NCBI RefSeq assembly: GCF_019175385.1
Contig: NC_083339.1
Span: forward strand, 76,156,307 to 76,220,306
DNA: 64,000 nt
From: Lycium barbarum
Taxonomy: Eukaryota; Streptophyta; Magnoliopsida; Solanales; Solanaceae
Reading direction: 5' to 3'
Program-made: the position numbers and the translations under genes
The notes under the pieces: generated by a model
The model's input: the letters and a program-made list of their open reading frames with translations, nothing else
What the model was told of the DNA's origin: nothing
Databases searched by the model: none
In this document: one piece after another, positions 1 to 10,307 of the stretch
Position numbering within the stretch: the stretch's first letter is position 1
How the letters are laid out: the number at the start of each line of letters is the position of its first letter

Positions 1-586
1 ACTCATACTCATCATCATATCGTATATGCATAATATGTAAGCTGCCCGTCCATGTCGGAACGGTGTAATAATCAATAACATTAGCCCGCGTCCAGGCCTC
101 CCGCGTCCGGGGTACCATCTCATGCCGCCCACTAGTGGTGTCTGCCCATGCCTACTGGCCATGGTGTATCGTATAGCTGCCCGCTTTCGCGGTGACTGCC
201 AGGCCAACTAGGCCCGGTATGATGCAATCATGACATGCTCATCATAAAGTACTTATAATAATATGCTTATCAAAATATACTTGTCATCGTACATGCATAA
301 AGACTCTAGAGCAACTGCATTCTATCGAGGTGACGTAAGGTCGTGAACCCTCGATTCCATTATGAACATATATGAACATTCTGCCTCACCTTGAAAGGAT
401 AAGTATATAAGGTGAGTGTATACAAGGAACAACATCATTTACTTTATAAGAACGTCATGTCATATCTCTTGGCTCATATAGCTATTCATGATCTTAGGCT
501 CTTGGCTCTCCGGGGTATAGGAGAATCATGGAAAGGGAGAAGAATCATATTATGGGATTCATGCCATAGAAAGAAAAGGACTAGCC
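1..586 (-). repeat. B1 3' LTR, outer segment
   Basis: This stretch matches 60770-61340 in the LTR of B2 closely, including the block of GC-rich short hairpins reading CCGCGTCCGGGG and GCCGCCCACTAGTGG. It breaks off at 586 at the TSD TAGCC of element A and resumes after 8906. No gene is present; the 79-codon frame at 412-651 crosses into the A LTR and is spurious. Confidence 0.88.
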
Positions 587-3500
587 TGTTATATCCCGTA
601 TTTTATACGTTCGGATGTTTCAAGGTAGTCGTGGCAAAGCTAAGGGAATGACCATCTTTCAAAATTATTTTAATGTACAAGTTGGTTATGAATATTATTT
701 ATGAACATCGGTAGTATGGAAATGTTGAGAAAGGCCAAGGGTAAAAAGGGAAATTTACAAAAAGGGGCTATGGTAATATTATGGAAGGCTAGGGGTAAAA
801 TGGTAATTTCACATAATGTTCAAGAATGTTCTTGAGGGACCAAAGTGTTCAAGAAAATTCTTGGAAGGGCCAAGTGGCCGTGCAAGTGTGTGTATGTGTG
901 TGTATGTGGGCCCCACTCTTTTTATGGCCATGTGATGGAAATATATGGACCAAAGTGTATATTGTAAGACAAATAAGTCATCTTTGTTATTTTAGGAAAA
1001 TTCAAGAAAAAAGGAGGAATCTCTAGAAAAATAGGGAGAGAAGGGCATGTGCCCCTCACATGCTTGTAGCTCTATATATATATATATATATGATAAGTCA
1101 TCTTTTAATTCAAGACAATTAGAGAGAAAGAAAGAACAAAAAAAAAAAAAAAAAAAAGAGAGGACAAAGGCATTCAGCCAAGGTCCACAAAAAATGGAGT
1201 CATGGAAGTTGATCAAGAAAAATTTATTTCTTCTAGTATTCCAAGCAATTGGAAGGTCCTCATTAACATGGAGTAGTTGTTGGAGCAAGAAGAACACATA
1301 TTCTTGCACGTTACAAATCATAGCTAAGTGAGGAGCTAAGAAGGAAAGGTAAGAATTCATCCTCTTTTATATGTTATGGATGTTTGTGCGTGTTGTAGTG
1401 TATAAAATGAGTGAAATTCATGAAGAATATGGAAGTTGTGAATGTGGCCGAGTGTGCATGGTGTTGGCCGTGTGTGTGTGTGATGTTGTGCTAGAAGAAT
1501 GGATTAATTTTATGTAGTATGTTGGTTGTTGTTGTCGTGATAATGTAGAGTGTAGAAAGGGAGGAAATATATGAAAATAGGTGTGTGTGGAATGTAGCCG
1601 TGAGGTGTGGTGTGTATGTATGGCCGTGTATAATTGTTGTTATTGTGTGGATTCTATGTTGCTAATAAAAGCTTAATGATCTTAATGAAGTTGTAGTAGT
1701 TGGAGACTTGTTTTAGAAGTTTATGTAAATTGAATATAATGTTCTTGCATGCATGGAAGGTAATGTTGTTAGTGTGGTGTTGTTAATATGATGTTGTTAG
1801 TGTGTAGTTCATGAATTTGGAAGGAAAGGAAATGGGTTGTCATTGGTTTTGTTAAATTTGGAAGGTACTGGATGGAGTAGTATGTTGATTAAATCGTTTT
1901 GAAAGTTATGTGAATTGAATTGAATAGAATTGAATGTTGGAGTGTTGCTAGAATAATTGCTAGCATTGTTGTTGGTTTGGCCGGGTTGAATTCCCGGATA
2001 GTTGTTGATTAAAATTGGTCGAGTTAGAATCTCGGGGGTGGTATATTTATAGGGGAGATGCTGCCGAAATTTCGGCAGACCATAAGTGAATGTACTTGAA
2101 AGGCTAAGACAAGTATATGTTGATAAATCTAACGATAGTGTCGATCTTCTTGAATGTAGACTAACAAGTTGGACGAATAAGCGTAGCTAGTAAGGCTCGG
2201 CACAGGTATGTAAGGCTTGTCCCCTTTCTTTCAAGGCATGATCCCTAGGGTATGATTTCATAAGTATTTCCGTATTTTACTTGTTTTCAAAAGATAGGTA
2301 CTTATGATCCTATGGCATGATTCTCTTTCTAATAACCCGTAAATGTTTTCCAAAATGCCTATACTTTTCAAAAACCAAGGTTTATGATTTTGTAAGTTTT
2401 TATGACTATAACGACGGACATGTTTGTGAAATAATAACGATGATGTCAAAGAAGAGAATATGTTTATGATGATTATGACGATTATTTCTTAAAGGTTCCA
2501 AATGTATGTGAATTGATGCCCTAAGAGATGATAATTTTATTTATGTTCTCCTAACACTATTCTTCCTTGATAGTCTCCCCTTATGATTATCGTTCCTTCA
2601 AGGTGAGACATGACGATCCTGATTATTTCATAATGTAATCGGAGGTTACCGACCTTACGTCACTCCGATAGATACATGACTTTCTTTGGGCTCTCATGCA
2701 TGCTGCTTATGGGATATATGTATATGTATATGGGGAAGATGGGGAAAAGGGCAGAGCGTTATATACACGTATACACCTGATCAGTTGGTGTGATTATCAT
2801 CCCGGACGCGGGACATATGTGGGGAGCCGACGTATTTCGGCGCTATGATATGATATGATTTGATATGATATCATATGAATGATATGAATGATATGTTCTA
2901 TTTTCTACATATGTGGGGGAGCCGACGGGGGTCGGCGCTATGACATGTTCTATTTTCTATACATATGGAAAGAAATGTTTTCAAAGGAAAGCTAGCATGC
3001 ATGGCATCCGCCCTAAGGGGTACTCAGATGTACAGGTTATTCTTTTATCTCATGATATGTTCAGGCAGAAATACACCGTACCTATATGGTCGGGCAGTTT
3101 ACTTGTAAATACTCATATGTTGTTTCAAAAGGTAAAGTTAGTTTATATGATATCTGCCTTAAGAGGCAAACAGAGGTACAAGTTATTTTCTTACCCTATG
3201 TTATGCTTTACGTCCCTTACCATGATCTTATGTTATTACTCTTGCCTTACATACTCAGTACATTGCTCGTACTGACCCCTCTTCTTCGGGGGCTGCGTTT
3301 CATGCTGCGCAGGTACACCCAGATGAGCTGAAGCTAGCATAGAAGATGTTCCAGCGGAGTTGGTAGGCTCCACTTGTCCTGGAGTGCTGCCGAGTCAGAG
3401 TATATGTGCCATGATGTTTTGTTCGATGTTAGAGACTTTGTAGACAGAGTAGTGGGTATTGGGAGTCAGTCCGTCAGCGGCTCCATTAGCCGACGTGTCT

Positions 3501-3703
3501 TTATATGTATACTATAAAGTTTCATATAATTACAGGTTTTGAGACTAACAGAAAGAAAGTTTTTGAAAGTCTTATTATGTAATTCATGATTATTTGGTTT
3601 AGAGTCTAGAGAGATTAAGTATGTGATAAGAGTCAGCGGGTTCGCTGGGATCCGAATATGGGGTCGGGTGCCCATCACACCCTAGTAAGATCGGGGTGTG
3701 ACA
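587..3703 (+). repeat. A 5' LTR (3,117 bp)
   Basis: Starts TGTTATATCCCG and ends GGGGTGTGACA. Inside are an (AT)n tract near 1070-1090, a poly-A run near 1138-1157, a TATA-like TATATTTATA at 2042-2051 followed by an 18-bp perfect palindrome CTGCCGAAATTTCGGCAG at 2061-2078, a donor-like CAG|GTATGT at 2205/2206, a hairpin enclosing TTACGTCA at 2638-2669, ATATG pentamer repeats near 2850-2895, the TCAGTAC...GTACTGA hairpin at 3255-3275 and an acceptor-like GCGCAG|GT ending 3312. These modules recur in most other LTRs here. Many short frames in this interval are chance. Confidence 0.95.
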
Positions 3704-3706
3704 AAG

Positions 3707-3718
3707 TGGTATCAGAGC
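3707..3718 (+). other. A primer-binding site
   Basis: TGGTATCAGAGC begins three bases after the 5' LTR. It is complementary to the 3' end of plant initiator methionine tRNA, the usual primer of Ty3/gypsy minus-strand DNA synthesis. Confidence 0.95.
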
Positions 3719-3719
3719 A

Positions 3720-3890
3720 GGTCGGTCTAAGGGTTGTCTGCAAAGTCGTGTCCAGTAGAGTCCTGTTTATGGGTGTGAAGCCGACCACATTTATAAACAG
3801 GAGGCTGCGGGGCATCTAGGGATTGTTGACCTTCTTTCTGTCTTAGATCGTGCGATAGAGCCAAGTCATAGGAAATAAGATTCCTTCCAC
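3720..3890 (+). promoter_or_regulatory. A conserved post-PBS leader
   Basis: After the PBS the sequence runs through TCCAGTAGAGTCCTG, TATAAACAGGAGGCTGCGG and TTGTTGACCTTCTTTCTG to ATCGTGCGATAGAGCC. The same ordered words occur after the PBS of C (48420-48570, plus), B1 (11285-11420, minus) and D (56040-56193, minus). In an element with no genes, a leader kept in common with coding elements is most simply a packaging or dimerisation signal; that role is inference. Confidence 0.6.
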
Positions 3891-4722
3891 TAATCGTTGA
3901 TTTCCGCAGACGCCTAGTATCGACGGAAGAAGGCGAGTGACGACATGGCAAGTCATAGAGGTAAGTCTGAATATTTGTTTTGTTACTCGGAACTGGATGT
4001 TCTAGACGGCTGGAATATGTCATATAGCCGTATGTTCTGTAAGTTACTATCGATATTTGCTGCGTACAGACTTTGAAAAGTAAAGATGGTAAAGGAGATT
4101 CTGCCAGAATAGATACGTCTAACAGGAAGAAGCGTGGGAAGGAAATACTGTAAATAAGGTAATAAGTGAGATGTGTTGTTTCAGAAAGGTTATGGATTTG
4201 GCATGGCGATGAAGGTGTGATCATTACCGTCGGGAATCTGGAAGTCCAGGATAGGAGGTGGCCATACACATAGGCGGAAGGTGAACATTGGAAATCAAGA
4301 AGGGCAAAATAGTAATTATAAAAGAAAGGAGGTGTTACGAAAATGTCCCAGAATCTGTAAGACTTCGACTTGCTCCAGAACATGTAATAAAGGTCATGTG
4401 AGGAAGCGGACGCGAAAATATCGACATTAAGGCACCGAATTCCAGTGAAGTTTTTGGGTTAAGCGTGCTCAGGTGGGAGCAATTCTATGATGGGTGACCC
4501 CCTGGGAAGTTGGCAAGAAATTCTATAGATTGAGACATAAGAGACAAATGAAAAGCTAGGGTAGTCTAAGGAAAACTAGGATATACGGGATGGTCGGAGA
4601 CCATAGGAAGACGCGTAGGACGAGGTAAACTAGATCAGTGAAGAGACAGAAAGTGCATTACCGCTTTGGAACTAGGATAGGCTTGAACAGTGGTTGGAGG
4701 TATTTTTGTGGCTAGTTGATAG

Positions 4723-4786
<64 letters not shown>

Positions 4787-5747
4787 TGTGTAGGATATCC
4801 CACGTATGATTGTATCGGAGGATATGTGAGTCGCAATAACCGAAGCTACGGTATAAAAGGCATCAACCGAGTAAGGATACCGAAGATAGAGTGACAGCAA
4901 GAATAAATGGTACAAGTGTTGCAAAGTAAGCTGCTATTATTTTACTACAGGTTAAGATTGGAAATTCTAGTATAACGATAGTTGAGTAGATGGAAACGAA
5001 GAGATCAAAGTGTCGGAAGGAGGTGAAAGGTAAGAAACCTCAATAAAGAAAGCTTAGGTTTGCAATGATGTTGAGGTAAGAGACCTATAAAGGAATGGAT
5101 GTGTGACTATATTAATATAGTTAGAGGTTCGATGAACAAGGATAGGGAGAGTAAAAATTTGTAAGGATTCTGTGTTAGGAACAAGGTAGCGAAACGCTTA
5201 AGGAAAATGGACGCGCAGCTATAACACAAACACGTAATTAAGGAAGAATTACGAGTAAGTGAGTTAAGTAGGTGAAAGGATGAATAGTAGGTGGAAGGGT
5301 GTGGAAATGTGGACAAATGAGGATATAGACGGGAAGTAAAAGGAAAAAATTTAGGATAAGAAGTTTTCGATATGTTAGGCACAAACTTGGGAGGAAGATG
5401 AGGAATAAGGTATAAACGAAGACTTCATAAAGGACTTTTGGCATATAAGGAACCCCTTAAAGGGAGAGAGAACATATTATAGGCTTCAAGTCCGAAGGAA
5501 GGAAACTTATTAGCCGGGAACCAGGGTTCAAAGCATATCGGCCTATCAAGAGGATACGTGAGAGAAGTAGAAACGAGTTGGTGCAGTGGATTAGGAAACC
5601 TACGACAGGAAATGAGGACTCGTGTAAAAGACCTAGGAGTTCGATGATAAAGAAAGTAAGGGAAAGGATAAGGAACGGGCATGAAGGAAAGGACAGCTAT
5701 GGAAGAGACCCCATAAGATTAGTTGAACATTCGAGGACGAATGTTAT
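3891..5747 (+). other. A interior, non-coding
   Basis: About 1.86 kb between leader and polypurine tract without retroviral protein motifs in any frame. The longest frame is a 218-codon minus-strand run at 3727-4383 with no gag, protease or RT features and antisense to the element. A (TA)n microsatellite lies at 4726-4783. The sequence is purine-rich on the plus strand, as expected for the degenerate interior of a LARD. Confidence 0.75.
4726..4783. repeat. (TA)n microsatellite
   Basis: About 29 TA dinucleotides in a row. It creates the artificial IYIYIY frames on both strands. Confidence 0.95.
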
Positions 5748-5761
5748 AAAGGGGGGGAGGA
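5726..5761 (+). other. A polypurine tract with upstream hairpin
   Basis: AACATTCGAGGACGAATGTT at 5726-5745 forms an 8-bp stem with an AGGA loop. It is followed by the polypurine tract AAAGGGGGGGAGGA at 5748-5761, directly against the 3' LTR. The tract primes plus-strand DNA. The same CG-AGGA-CG hairpin sits beside the tract in B2, D, K and L. Confidence 0.85.
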
Positions 5762-8700
5762 TGTTATATCCCGTATTTTATACGTTCGGATGTTTCAAGG
5801 TAGTCGTGGCAAAGCTAAGGGAATGACCATCTTCCAAAATTATTTTAATGTACAAGTTGGTTATGAATATTATTTATGAACATCGGTAGTATGGAAATGT
5901 TGAGAAAGGCCAAGGGTAAAAAGGGAAATTTACAAAAAGGGGCTATGGTAATATTATGGAAGGCTAGGGGTAAAATGGTAATTTCACATAATGTTCAAGA
6001 ATGTTCTTGAGGGACCAAAGTGTTCAAGAAAATTCTTGGAAGGGCCAAGTGGCTGTGCAAGTGTGTGTATGTGGGCCCCACTCTTTTTATGGCCATGTGA
6101 TGGAAATATATGGACCAAAGTGTATATTGTAAGACAAATAAGTCATCTTTGTTATTTTAGGAAAATTCAAGAAAAAAGGAGGAAGGAATCTCTAGAAAAA
6201 TATGGAGAGAAGAGCATGTGCCCCTCACATGCTTGTAGCTCTCTCTCTCTCTCTATATATATATATATGATAAGTCATCTTTTTAATTCAAGACAATTAG
6301 AGAGAAAGAAAGAACAAAAAAAAAAAAAAAAAAAAGAGATAGGACAAAGGCATTCGGCCAAGGTCCACAAAAAATGGAGTCATGGAAGTTGATCAAGAAA
6401 AATTTATTTCTTCTAGTATTCCAAGCAATTGGAAGGTCCTCATTAACATGGAGTAGTTGTTGGAGCAAGAAGAACACATATTCTTGCACGTTACAAATCA
6501 TAGCTAAGTGAGGAGCTAAGAAGGAAAGGTAAGAATTCATCCTCTTTTATATGTTATGGATGTTTGTGCGTGTTGTAGTGTATAAAATGAGTGAAATTCA
6601 TGAAGAATATGGAAGTTGTGAATGTGGCCGAGTGTGCATGGTGTTGGCCGTGTGTGTGTGATGTTGTGCTAGAAGAATGGATTAATTTTATGTAGTATGT
6701 TGGTTGTTGTTGTCGTGATAATGTAGAGTGTAGAAAGGGAGGAAATATATGAAAATAGGTGTGTGTGGAATGTAGCCGTGAGGTGTGGTGTGTATGTATG
6801 GCCGTGTATAATTGTTGTTATTGTGTGGATTCTATGTTGCTAATAAAAGCTTAATGATCTTAATAAAGTTGTAGTAGTTGGAGACTTGTTTTAGAAGTTT
6901 ATGTAAATTGAATATAATGTTCTTGCATGCATGGAAGGTAATGTTGTTAGTGTGGTGTTGTTAATATGATGTTGTTAGTGTGTAGTTCATGAATTTGGAA
7001 GGAAAGGAAATGGGTTGTCATTGGTTTTGTTAAATTTGGAAGGTACTGGATGGAGTAGTATGTTGATTAAATCGTTTTGAAAGTTATGTGAATTGAATTG
7101 AATAGAATTGAATGTTGGAGTGTTGCTAGAATAATTGCTAGCATTGTTGTTGGTTTGGCCGGGTTGAATTCCCGAATTGTTGTTGATTAAAATTGGTCGA
7201 GTTAGAATCTCGGGGATGGTATATTTATAGGGGAGATGCTGCCGAAATTTCGGCAGACCATAAGTGAATGTACTTGAAAGGGTAAGACAAGTATATGTTG
7301 ATAAATCTAACGATAGTGTCGATCTTCTTGAATGTAGACTAACAAGTTGGACGAATAAGCGTAGCTAGTAAGGCGCGACACAGGTATGTAAGGCTTGTCC
7401 CCTTTCTTTCAAGGCATGATCCCTAGGATATGATTTCATAAGTATTTCCGTATTTTACTTGTTTTCAAAAGATAGGTACTTATGATCCTATGGCATGATT
7501 CTCTTTCTAATAACCCGTAAATGTTTTCCAAAATGCCTATACTTTTCAAAAACCAAGGTTTATGATTTTGTAAGTTTTTATGACTATAACGACGGACATG
7601 TTTTTGAAATAATAACGTTGATGTCAAAGAAGAGAATATGTTTATGATGATTATGACGATTATTTCTTAAAGGTTCCAAATGTATGTGAATTGATGCCCT
7701 AAGAGATGATAATTTTATTTTATGTTCTCCTAACACTATTCTTCCTTGATAGTCTCCCCTTATGATTATCGTTCCTTCAAGGTGAGACATGACGATCCTA
7801 ATTATTCCATACTGTAATCGGAGGTTACCGACCTTACGTCACTCCGATAGATACATGACTTTCTTTGGGCTCTCATGCATGCTGCTTATGGGATATATGT
7901 ATATGATATATGTATATGTATATGGGGAAGATGGGGAAAAGGGCAGAGCGTTATATAGGCGTATCCACCTGATCAGTTGGCGTGATTATCATCCCGGACG
8001 CGGGACATATGTGGGGGAGCCGACGTATTTCGGCGCTATGATATGATATGATATGATATGATATGATATGATATGATATGAATGATATGAATGATATGTT
8101 CTATTTTCTACATACGTGGGGGAGCCGACGGGGGTCGGCGCTATGACATGTTTTATTTTCTATACATATGAAAAGAAATGTTTTCAAAGGAAGGCTAGCA
8201 TGCATGGCATCCGCCCTAAGGGGTACTCAGACGTACAGGTTATTCTTTTATCTCATGATATGTTCAGGTAGAAATACACCGTACCTATATGGTCGGGCAG
8301 TTTACTTGTAAATACTCATATGTTGTTTCAAAAGGTAAAGTTAGTTTATATGATATCTGCCTTAAGAGGCAAACAGAGGTACAGGTTATTTTCTTACCCT
8401 ATGTTATGCTTTACGTCCCTTACCATGATCTTATGTTATTACTCTTTCCTTACATACTCAGTACATTGCTCGTACTGACCCCTCTTCTTCGGGGGCTGCG
8501 TTTCATGCCGCGCAGGTACACCCCGATGAGCTGAAGCTAGCATAGAAGATGTTCCAGCGGAGTTGGTAGGCTCCACTTGTCCTAGAGTACTGCCGAGTCT
8601 GAGTATATGTGCCATGATGTTTTGTTCGATGTTAGAGACTTTGTAGACAGAGTCGTGGGTATTGGGAGTCAGTCCGTCAGTGGCTCCATCAGCCGACGTG

Positions 8701-8906
8701 TCTTTATATGTATACTATAAAGTTTCATATAATTACAGGTTTTGAGACTAACAGAAAGAAAGTTTTTGAAAGTCTTATTATGTAATTCATGATTATTTGG
8801 TTTAGAGTCTAGAGAGATTAAGTATGTGATAAGAGTCAGCGGGTTCGCTCGGCTCCGAATATGGGGTTGGGTGCCCATCACACCCTAGTAAGATCGGGGT
8901 GTGACA
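5762..8906 (+). repeat. A 3' LTR (3,145 bp)
   Basis: Near-identical copy of 587-3703. Differences visible by eye include loss of one TGTGTATG unit near 6060, a (CT)n(AT)n tract at 6240-6268 in place of (AT)n, and a longer ATATG run at 8038-8090. The intron-like module is at 7384-8515. It ends GTGTGACA and is followed by the TSD copy TAGCC. Confidence 0.95.
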
Positions 8907-10148
8907 TAGCCTCACATACCTTTGTCGTTTATCTAGGCTATCGTTCACTTGGTCTCATTCGATATCATGTCGCTACCTTCACGAGAGAATTCGAATTAGT
9001 ATTAGTTAATTGACTTAAGGAATACGTCACTATTTCTAAAGAAAATTGGGCAGAACTTCCTTCATTTATACTACTTTTCCCATAGTCCATATCAACTCCC
9101 AACATTCTCAACAACATCCACAATATTACAATCAACAACCATCATTTATATATATTCACCACATTCCACCATTTTCCTCCAATTTCTGCAAATTTATGGT
9201 TATAGCTCGTTATCGCACCTTCTTATATATAATACTCATTTCATGGTCTAAACATCATTTACAACGTATTCATGATCATAGTATATCAACATTCATGATT
9301 CCATTTAACTACCATTCAATTGTGACACTATTCACTCATTCAAGACTCATTTTCCATGTCTTTCTACAATTCAAGCATCTTAGCTTTCCAATACCTTAAA
9401 CAACGTGATAAAGTCATGAAACTTACCTTAGATGATGGTTGAATAAGTCTTGAGTAGTAATACCTTCTTTGCACCAAAACCCTACTTCACCTTTCTTGGG
9501 TTTTCTTGAGGTAGATGACTTTTACTTGCATTTCATACACTTTGTTTCATGGATTTAATGTTGTTGATTTTGGTTTTCCTTTGATTCTCTTGAATTCTTA
9601 TGGATGAAATGTTTGGAGAATTTTCTAGAATGTTCTTGAGTTGTGGAGATGAAAAATGAAATAAAATGAGGTTAGGATCCCTTTTTAATACTCAAAATCT
9701 GATTTTTAATGATCAACAATCGGGGTGTACAGTGGTCGTGAACCACAGTTTACGGGCATTATACTGGTTTACGGTCCGTCCTTCATGGCCGTATTTAAGC
9801 ATATCAAAAACAGAAGGGTTGGCTGTCATCATGGTGATTTATGACCGAGGTTTACGGGGGCCGTATTTCGATTTACGGTCCGTATTCTGGGTCGTGTTTT
9901 ACCATTTCAACATTTAACAGAAAGTTGAATTTCTTGGAGTGTTGGAGGACGATCGCACTTTACGGTCCGTAAATCACTTTACGGGCCGTATTGTGCTTTA
10001 CAACCACTGGACTGAAATGAATTTCCGCAACTTTCTTATTTCCAAGAATTCATAATTAGCCATTCCCTACTTAGTAAAACATCACACACTCATACCCTTC
10101 ATTGGTCTGTTCATTATAGGCTCGCGGAAAAATTTTCGAGGTTTAACA
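8907..10148 (-). repeat. B1 3' LTR, inner segment
   Basis: Continuation of the B1 3' LTR after insertion of A (8907-8911 is the duplicated target). On the minus strand it opens TGTTAAACCTCGAAAATT at 10148 and carries the TTTACGGNCCGTA palindrome array at 9735-10010. It includes CTTACCTTAGATGATGG (9423-9439), on the minus strand a consensus-like AAGGTAAG donor. No coding sequence is supported. Confidence 0.88.
9735..10010 (-). promoter_or_regulatory. Palindrome array in B1 U3
   Basis: Repeated TTTACGGTCCGTA and TTTACGGGCCGTA units, several in inverted pairs about 10 bp apart. They lie in what should be U3 of the LTR, upstream of the presumed transcription start. Equivalent arrays are in LTRs B1 right, I, J, C and B2. 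An enhancer or factor-binding role is inferred from position and recurrence. Confidence 0.5.
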
Positions 10149-10307
10149 GCAGTGGCTGCATCGCGGTACTGGGGGTCTCCTCTGGCTATAGTCTTCCCTA
10201 AACTGGGAATCTGAGGCCATCGAACTCTGGCCCTGTCCTGAACGGAAGGAGAGATCAAATCTCCTACCTGTAAATCGAGGGGGTGCACTAGTCACCGACT
10301 GGCCTGA

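Larger units (their letters stand above)
587..8906 (+). mobile_element. A: complete LARD (non-coding LTR retrotransposon)
   Basis: A complete element: 5' LTR 587-3703, PBS 3707-3718, non-coding interior 3704-5761, polypurine tract 5748-5761, 3' LTR 5762-8906. It is flanked by a perfect 5-bp duplication TAGCC at 582-586 and 8907-8911. Removing it restores B1 LTR sequence that reads continuously with the homologous places at 12613 and 61353. The two LTRs differ by scattered substitutions and microsatellite length, on the order of 1% by eye, so the insertion is fairly recent. The interior of 2,058 bp has no gag, protease, RT or integrase, which fits the large retrotransposon derivative class. 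It must use proteins from another element; its leader resembles that of Tekay element C. Confidence 0.95.

Noticed and set aside
992..1360. 122-codon minus frame and its plus-strand counterpart in A's LTRs
   Set aside because: Runs through poly-A and (AT)n tracts inside an LTR; not a protein.
3707..3718. tRNA-like TGGTATCAGAGC matches
   Set aside because: They are primer-binding sites; no cloverleaf surrounds any of them.
3727..4383. 218-codon minus-strand frame in A's interior
   Set aside because: Antisense to the element, no domain, composition like its surroundings; chance frame in purine-rich DNA.
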